DNA of 64,000 bases from NCBI GenBank assembly GCA_017399145.1, contig JAFQEG010000021.1, positions 50,348 to 114,347 of the forward strand. The letters run 5' to 3'. Position 1 is the first letter of the stretch. Each line of letters opens with the position of its first letter. Source of the DNA: Clostridia bacterium (lineage in GTDB: Bacteria > Bacillota > Clostridia > Oscillospirales > CAG-272). Positions 60,273 to 64,000 of this stretch are shown piece by piece. Below the pieces are notes generated by a model. It was given only the letters and a program-made list of their open reading frames with translations, did no database searches and was not told the origin of the DNA. A program made the translations under genes and the position numbers.

Positions 60273-61670
60273 ATGAAACATATTGATATATCAGAACTTT
60301 TTAAAAACCCATCTGCTTATTACGGTAAGGAGGTTACCGTTTGTGGTTGGGTAAGGACAAGCGCAGACGTTAAGCCTATGGTGTTTATTCAGGTTAATGA
60401 TGGCACTACCTCACTAAAAAATCTTCAGCTTACAATCCAACGTGATAGCTATACAAACGAGGAATTTCTTGAAAAGATTAAGCCTGCTATGCCCGTTGGT
60501 GTTGCACTAAAGGCAACAGGTACTATAATCGAGTCCGAAAGAAATGGTATCGAGCTTGAGGTTGCAGATATCGAGGTCCTAGGCGGTTGTCCTACCGACT
60601 ACCCACTTCAAAAGAAGGGCACAAGTGTAGAATTTTTGCGTACAATCCCACACCTAAGGACAAGAACAAATCTATTCAAGGCTGTATTCTCAGTAAGAGC
60701 ACGTCTTGCATATGCAATTCACCAATATTTTACCGACCATGGCTATAAATATCTACACGCACCAATCATCACAAATAGTGACTGTGAGGGTGCTGGTGAA
60801 ATGTTTAGAATTACAACTCAACCATGGAATGCTCAATTCAAAACAGAGGAGGAGTACAACGCAAAGGACTACTTCACCTGTAAGGCAGGACTTTCCGTTT
60901 CCTGTCAGCTAGAGGGCGAAATGGCAGCAGTTGGTGGACTAGGTCGTATCTATACCTTTGGTCCTACCTTCCGTGCAGAGCATAGTGAAACAAAGAAGCA
61001 CGTGTCTGAATTCTGGCACGTTGAGCCAGAGGCTTGCTTCGTTGATATAAACGAAATTATTGATATGGCTGAGGACTTCATTAAGTACGTTATTCGTGAT
61101 GCAATGGACAATTGCGCAGAGGAGCTTGCATTCTTCAATAAATTTACCGAGCGTGGCTTGATAGAGAAGCTAAAGAACGTTGTAGAAAGCGACTTCGTAA
61201 GAGTTGACTATACAAAGGCAATTGAAATTCTTGAAAAGAATAATGCAAAATTTGAATTCCCAGTAAAATGGGGTGACGACCTTCAAAGTGAGCATGAGCG
61301 CTACTTGACAGAGGTAATCTACAAGTCCCCTGTATTCGTTGTAAACTTCCCTAAGGACCTAAAGTCCTTCTATATGAAGCAAAATCCAGATAACAAAACA
61401 GTTGCCGCAACTGACCTTTTGGTACCTGGCATCGGCGAAATAATCGGTTGTAGCGAAAGAGAAACCGACTACGATAAGCTAGTTGAGGCAATGAAGATTC
61501 GTAATATGGCACTTGAGGACTATGAGAGCTATCTCGACCTTCGTAAATACGGCACAGCACAGCACAGTGGCTTCGGCTTAGGCTTCGACCGCTTAGTTAT
61601 GTACGTAACTGGCGTGGACAACATCCGTGACGTACTCCAATTCCCAAGAACCTACAAGCACATCTATTAG
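60273..61670 (+). CDS. asnS: Asparagine--tRNA ligase
   Basis: This is a 465-residue class IIb synthetase that attaches asparagine to tRNA-Asn. The N-terminal OB-fold anticodon-binding domain begins with VTVCGWVRTSADVKPMVFIQVNDG. Class II motif 2 appears as FRAEHSETKKHVSEFWHVEPE and motif 3 as GFGLGFDRLVMYVTG. The start chosen is the ATG at 60273, where AAAGGAG is well placed; the upstream in-frame ATG at 60252 lacks a ribosome site. Monocistronic, terminated by a GC-rich hairpin. Confidence 0.97.
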   Translation: MKHIDISELFKNPSAYYGKEVTVCGWVRTSADVKPMVFIQVNDGTTSLKNLQLTIQRDSYTNEEFLEKIKPAMPVGVALKATGTIIESERNGIELEVADIEVLGGCPTDYPLQKKGTSVEFLRTIPHLRTRTNLFKAVFSVRARLAYAIHQYFTDHGYKYLHAPIITNSDCEGAGEMFRITTQPWNAQFKTEEEYNAKDYFTCKAGLSVSCQLEGEMAAVGGLGRIYTFGPTFRAEHSETKKHVSEFWHVEPEACFVDINEIIDMAEDFIKYVIRDAMDNCAEELAFFNKFTERGLIEKLKNVVESDFVRVDYTKAIEILEKNNAKFEFPVKWGDDLQSEHERYLTEVIYKSPVFVVNFPKDLKSFYMKQNPDNKTVAATDLLVPGIGEIIGCSERETDYDKLVEAMKIRNMALEDYESYLDLRKYGTAQHSGFGLGFDRLVMYVTGVDNIRDVLQFPRTYKHIY

Positions 61671-61698
61671 AAAAACGCACCCACGGGTGCGTTTTTTC
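61671..61698 (+). terminator. Terminator of asnS
   Basis: AACGCACCC (61674-61682) and GGGTGCGTT (61685-61693) with T run. Confidence 0.88.
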
Positions 61699-61718
61699 AT
61701 CGCAAATTTTTTTAATAG

Positions 61719-61747
61719 TTGAAATGCTTTTGAAAAAATGATATAAT
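61719..61747 (+). promoter_or_regulatory. Promoter of the VOC-protein gene
   Basis: TTGAAA at 61719-61724, a 17-base spacer, TATAAT at 61742-61747. Confidence 0.78.
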
Positions 61748-61787
61748 AAACTCACAGATAAATAAGAATTTGACAAGGTGAACATAT

Positions 61788-62150
61788 ATGAAATACAAAG
61801 GAACGCTTATTGTTGTTAAAGATTGTAACCGTGCGTTAAAGTTCTATAGTGATATGTTTGGGTTTCAACTGCTTCAAGACAACGATGGGAATATGGAATT
61901 GACGAATAATTTATATTTACAGGAATCGGGATACTGGGAAAAATTCACAAAAAGAAGTGTAATTCCAAACAGTAATCAGTCGGAGCTGTATTTTGAAGAG
62001 CCCAACATAGAACAATTTGTAGAACGTCTTGAAACACTTTACCCTGAAATCGAATATGTCAATCGACTGATGACACACAGTTGGGGGCAAAAGGTGGTCA
62101 GATTCTACGATTTGGATGGTAACTTAATTGAAGTTGGAACACCGATATAA
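61788..62150 (+). CDS. VOC-superfamily (glyoxalase/bleomycin-resistance fold) protein
   Basis: This is a 120-residue single-domain VOC protein. The opening GTLIVVKDCNRALKFYSDMFGFQLLQDNDGNMELTNNLYL and the ending KVVRFYDLDGNLIEVGTPI are typical. Metal-ligand residues are not convincingly all present, so it could be a dioxygenase-fold enzyme or a binding protein rather than a true glyoxalase I. It has its own promoter and a strong hairpin downstream. Base and codon use looks slightly different from neighbours (more TTG/GGG), which fits transfer, but weakly. Confidence 0.85.
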   Translation: MKYKGTLIVVKDCNRALKFYSDMFGFQLLQDNDGNMELTNNLYLQESGYWEKFTKRSVIPNSNQSELYFEEPNIEQFVERLETLYPEIEYVNRLMTHSWGQKVVRFYDLDGNLIEVGTPI

Positions 62151-62190
62151 ACAGGCAAATTCCAATTTGTCGAGTAGTTAAATTAGGTAA

Positions 62191-62218
62191 AGGGCTAACG
62201 ATTGTTATCGTTAGCCCT
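62191..62218 (+). terminator. Terminator hairpin after the VOC gene
   Basis: AGGGCTAACGAT and ATCGTTAGCCCT form a perfect 12-bp stem with a TGTT loop. The following T tract is weak (CTAAATTT). Confidence 0.7.
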
Positions 62219-62240
62219 CTAAATTTGAGTCGCAGAAAAC

Positions 62241-62323
62241 AAAGAAAAAGCCTTGAAAATGGTACTTTTTGAAATTTGGGATTTTCATTTTAAGAATATG
62301 AAAATCAAAGAAAAGCCTTGAAT
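62241..62323 (+). repeat. Short direct repeats upstream of the LuxR-type gene
   Basis: AAAGAAAAAGCCTTGAA (62241-62257) and AAAGAAAAGCCTTGAA (62308-62323) are almost identical and 67 bases apart. The second overlaps the -35 region of the next gene, so they may be binding sites or remnants of a small duplication. Confidence 0.5.
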
Positions 62324-62347
62324 TACAATGATAGGTATGATAAAATA
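62281..62347 (+). promoter_or_regulatory. Promoter with upstream inverted repeat for the LuxR-type gene
   Basis: TTGAAT at 62319-62324, a 17-base spacer, TAAAAT at 62342-62347. GATTTTCAT (62281-62289) and ATGAAAATC (62299-62307) form a perfect inverted repeat ending 11 bases before the -35, a good place for an activator or for autoregulation. Confidence 0.6.
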
Positions 62348-62378
62348 ATTATAATAAATTTATAGTAGGAGGAAGCCT

Positions 62379-63314
62379 ATGACAATTGGATATGGAATCA
62401 CCTTAGCTCTTGCTATAGGCTTACTAATAGCCTACTTGGTAATGGTTAAAAACAAAGAAATTTGGCTAACAATGCTTTATATTTGTGTTACAGTAGTCAA
62501 TTTAGGATACTTGTTGCTTTCAATGGCAAAAACCGTTGAATTTGCTATTTTTGGTAATGACATAGCATATTTAGGAAGCGTATTTCTTTCAATGTGTATG
62601 CTTTTAACCATTGTTCGTTTGTGCGGATTTGAAATTAAAAAGGCTCACATAATTGTGTGCGTTTCAATAGGAGCGATTATGTTTGCAATAATTGCTACCT
62701 CTGGCTTTTTACCTTGGTATTACGAGAGTGTAAGCCTTGAAACGATTGATGGCTCTGCTAAACTCGTAAAAGAATACGGCGTATTGCATCCCGTTTATTT
62801 GGTGTATCTGCTCGGCTACTTTGCCACAATGATTGGAACGATCATTCACTCAGTTGTAAAAAAGAAAATTGGAAAACCAAAGCTAGCAGGGTTTATAGTT
62901 GGAATAGTTTGTAGCAATCTTATTGTTTGGCTATTTGAAAAGCTTGTGAGCTGGGATTTTGAGTTCCTTTCAGTAACGTATATTATTTCTGAGCTTATGC
63001 TATTGCTTGTTTCCTGGATGATGCAGGATTACATTCCTATAAGAGATATTCCTAAGCCTGTTTTTTACGAGGAAAAGGACACCAATATAAAGGAAAAAAT
63101 GGATAAGGCGCTTTCCATACTGAGAGAGGGAGAAAGCTTATCAGTAAGGGAAACGGAAATTCTTGAAGCGGTTTTAGAGAATAAAAAAAGAAAAAATATA
63201 GCTCTTGAAATGCACCTTTCCGAAAACACAATAAAGACCTACACAAGAAATTTATATAATAAGCTCGGTGTTTCATCAAGAGACGAGTTGTTTGAATTGA
63301 TTTCAAAAAAATAG
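62379..63314 (+). CDS. Membrane-bound LuxR-type regulator with 7-TM-like sensor
   Basis: This is a 311-residue protein. About seven hydrophobic segments occupy residues 1-215 (ITLALAIGLLIAYLVMV; IWLTMLYICVTVVNLGYLLLSM; IAYLGSVFLSMCMLLTIVRL; AHIIVCVSIGAIMFAIIATSGF; LVYLLGYFATMIGTIIHSV; LAGFIVGIVCSNLIVWLF; YIISELMLLLVSWMM), like the 7TM sensor half of some histidine kinases. Residues about 250-310 are a LuxR/GerE helix-turn-helix (LSVRETEILEAVLENKKRKNIALEMHLSENTIKTYTRNLYNKLGVSSRDEL). It is a one-step membrane sensor-regulator without phosphotransfer. It may control the secreted protein downstream or itself. Confidence 0.9.
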   Translation: MTIGYGITLALAIGLLIAYLVMVKNKEIWLTMLYICVTVVNLGYLLLSMAKTVEFAIFGNDIAYLGSVFLSMCMLLTIVRLCGFEIKKAHIIVCVSIGAIMFAIIATSGFLPWYYESVSLETIDGSAKLVKEYGVLHPVYLVYLLGYFATMIGTIIHSVVKKKIGKPKLAGFIVGIVCSNLIVWLFEKLVSWDFEFLSVTYIISELMLLLVSWMMQDYIPIRDIPKPVFYEEKDTNIKEKMDKALSILREGESLSVRETEILEAVLENKKRKNIALEMHLSENTIKTYTRNLYNKLGVSSRDELFELISKK

Positions 63315-63332
63315 TCACCCTGTGTGTGATTT
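63312..63332. repeat. Copy of the dispersed GACACAGGGTAG motif
   Basis: TAGTCACCCTGTGTGTGATT begins at 63312, overlapping the stop codon of the LuxR-type gene. Its complement reads CACACACAGGGTGACTA and is followed by a T run, as in the other copies. Confidence 0.55.
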
Positions 63333-63336
63333 TAAT

Positions 63337-63370
63337 AAAAGACGGCAGAAAAAAACTGCCGTCTTTTATT
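63337..63370 (+). terminator. Terminator of the LuxR-type gene
   Basis: AAAAGACGGCAG (63337-63348) and CTGCCGTCTTTT (63356-63367) form a perfect 12-bp stem. Confidence 0.9.
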
Positions 63371-63375
63371 ATTTT

Positions 63376-63423
63376 CACCCCTATGGGGTGTAGTAAAAAT
63401 GTTTTAATAGTATTACTATTAAA
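63376..63423. promoter_or_regulatory. Two perfect palindromes upstream of the secreted-protein gene
   Basis: CACCCC/GGGGTG around TAT at 63376-63390, and TTTAATAGTA/TACTATTAAA around T at 63403-63423. They lie 35-80 bases before the start codon at 63458 and are candidate operators. Confidence 0.45.
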
Positions 63424-63457
63424 TTAACAAAGTTACTTACAAAGGAGAGAAATTAAA

Positions 63458-64000
63458 ATGAAAACTAAAAAAATAGCAATCAGTATTTTATTAGTGCTTG
63501 TAATGGTGCTTACACTTGTTCCCGTGAGTGCCTTGACCGCTTTTGCGGCAGGTGGAACCGAATTTGTCCATTTTGCCATCGAGGAGCATTGGGGTGTCTA
63601 TTTTGAACAAACAGGCTCAAATAATCTTTATCCCATAACATTGACTAATGAGAACAAATTATCAGTACCACTTCCAGCTCTTTACAGAACGGATTACGAC
63701 GGCTACGTGTTTGACGGTTGGTATATTGCCGACACAGACGCAAAGGTAACGCAGGATACCGTGTTTGACGGATATACCGTAGTGGTTGACAGATGGACTT
63801 ACCAAGAAAAAGATGCAAATACGGTTATAAGCAACATTAGAATAAATAACGTAGAACTTGAAGCAGGTATGACAACCACACAATACAATGCGGCAGTACA
63901 AGGTGCAACTGCAACTGTAAACGGTGCGCCTGCAGATGCCATTACTGCCGACAGTGCAACGACCTATACGATCTATAAAGGTCTTAACAAGAGTGGCGAT
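63458..64000 (+). CDS. N-terminal part of a secreted repeat protein (3' truncated by window edge)
   Basis: The frame stays open to the window edge (181 codons). Ribosome site AAAGGAGAG precedes the ATG. Residues 1-31 are a Sec signal peptide (KKIAISILLVLVMVLTLVPVSA, cleavage probably near AFA). The mature part has a segment DYDGYVFDGWYIADTDAKVTQDTVFDG that resembles the Listeria-Bacteroides (Flg_new/InlB-type) beta-grasp repeat of surface proteins. The rest lies beyond the window. Probably an extracellular adhesin or wall-associated protein. Confidence 0.8.
   Translation, partial: MKTKKIAISILLVLVMVLTLVPVSALTAFAAGGTEFVHFAIEEHWGVYFEQTGSNNLYPITLTNENKLSVPLPALYRTDYDGYVFDGWYIADTDAKVTQDTVFDGYTVVVDRWTYQEKDANTVISNIRINNVELEAGMTTTQYNAAVQGATATVNGAPADAITADSATTYTIYKGLNKSGD

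Overview
The window (about 38-40% G+C by eye) looks like a Clostridia-type Firmicute, probably an uncultured gut or animal-associated lineage. The support is AGGAGG-type ribosome sites, many near-consensus TTGACA-17-TATAAT promoters, strong rho-independent terminators, a Clostridia-like tRNA-Gln, BspA-type leucine-rich-repeat proteins, a GH106-type glycosidase and large secreted repeat proteins. I see no CRISPR array, no integrase or transposase gene and no phage structural genes.

Layout. 1-2.9 kb: the end of an unidentified gene, a cytosolic LRR protein with an N-terminal NSSSSSF tag, and trpS. 2.9-5.5 kb (minus strand): an XRE-type regulator and a RelA/SpoT-like protein that keeps the HD and TGS domains but has no recognisable synthetase. 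5.5-6.24 kb: a 700-base gap holding divergent promoters and a roughly 300-nt, highly structured leader. The leader precedes a TPR-like protein and a lone TraG/VirD4-type ATPase (6.2-8.8 kb). 8.8-15.3 kb: housekeeping and small accessory genes (phosphoesterase, membrane protein, dGTPase, TVP38-type membrane protein, small DUF898-like membrane protein, LRR protein, thioesterase, flavin reductase). A GC-rich repeat sits beside the remnant of a duplicated TVP38 gene. 15.3-15.6 kb: tRNA-Gln(CTG) with a tRNA-derived inverted-repeat element next to it.

15.8-39.4 kb is the most unusual region: a ten-gene, same-strand operon of about 23.5 kb. In order it encodes an Hsp70/actin-fold ATPase, an SNF2-type helicase with a zinc-ribbon tail, a zinc-cluster protein, a 1638-residue five-TM protein with about 13 extracellular MBG-like repeats, a zinc-ribbon protein, a coiled-coil protein, an HExxH protein, a 1538-residue SF1 (DUF4011-type) helicase, a helical protein with a Gly/Ser tail, and a Vps4/katanin-like AAA ATPase. 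Its promoter closely resembles that of the TPR-TraG operon. I know of no described system with this composition, so it is the main candidate for a new system. Whether it serves defence, envelope-linked nucleic-acid handling or protein remodelling is inference.

39.8-49.3 kb: a six-gene MoxR/DUF58/vWA (Bat-like) operon ending in a lipoprotein. 49.5-54.3 kb: a large lipoprotein with nearly identical 279-bp tandem repeats. 54.4-59.6 kb: a probable carbohydrate-catabolic island (GH106-like glycosidase, FAD-dependent oxidoreductase, PocR-AraC regulator). 59.6-64 kb: ferritin, asnS, a VOC protein, a membrane-bound LuxR-type regulator and the start of a secreted protein. A roughly 25-bp motif built around GACACAGGGTAG recurs at least six times in intergenic DNA.
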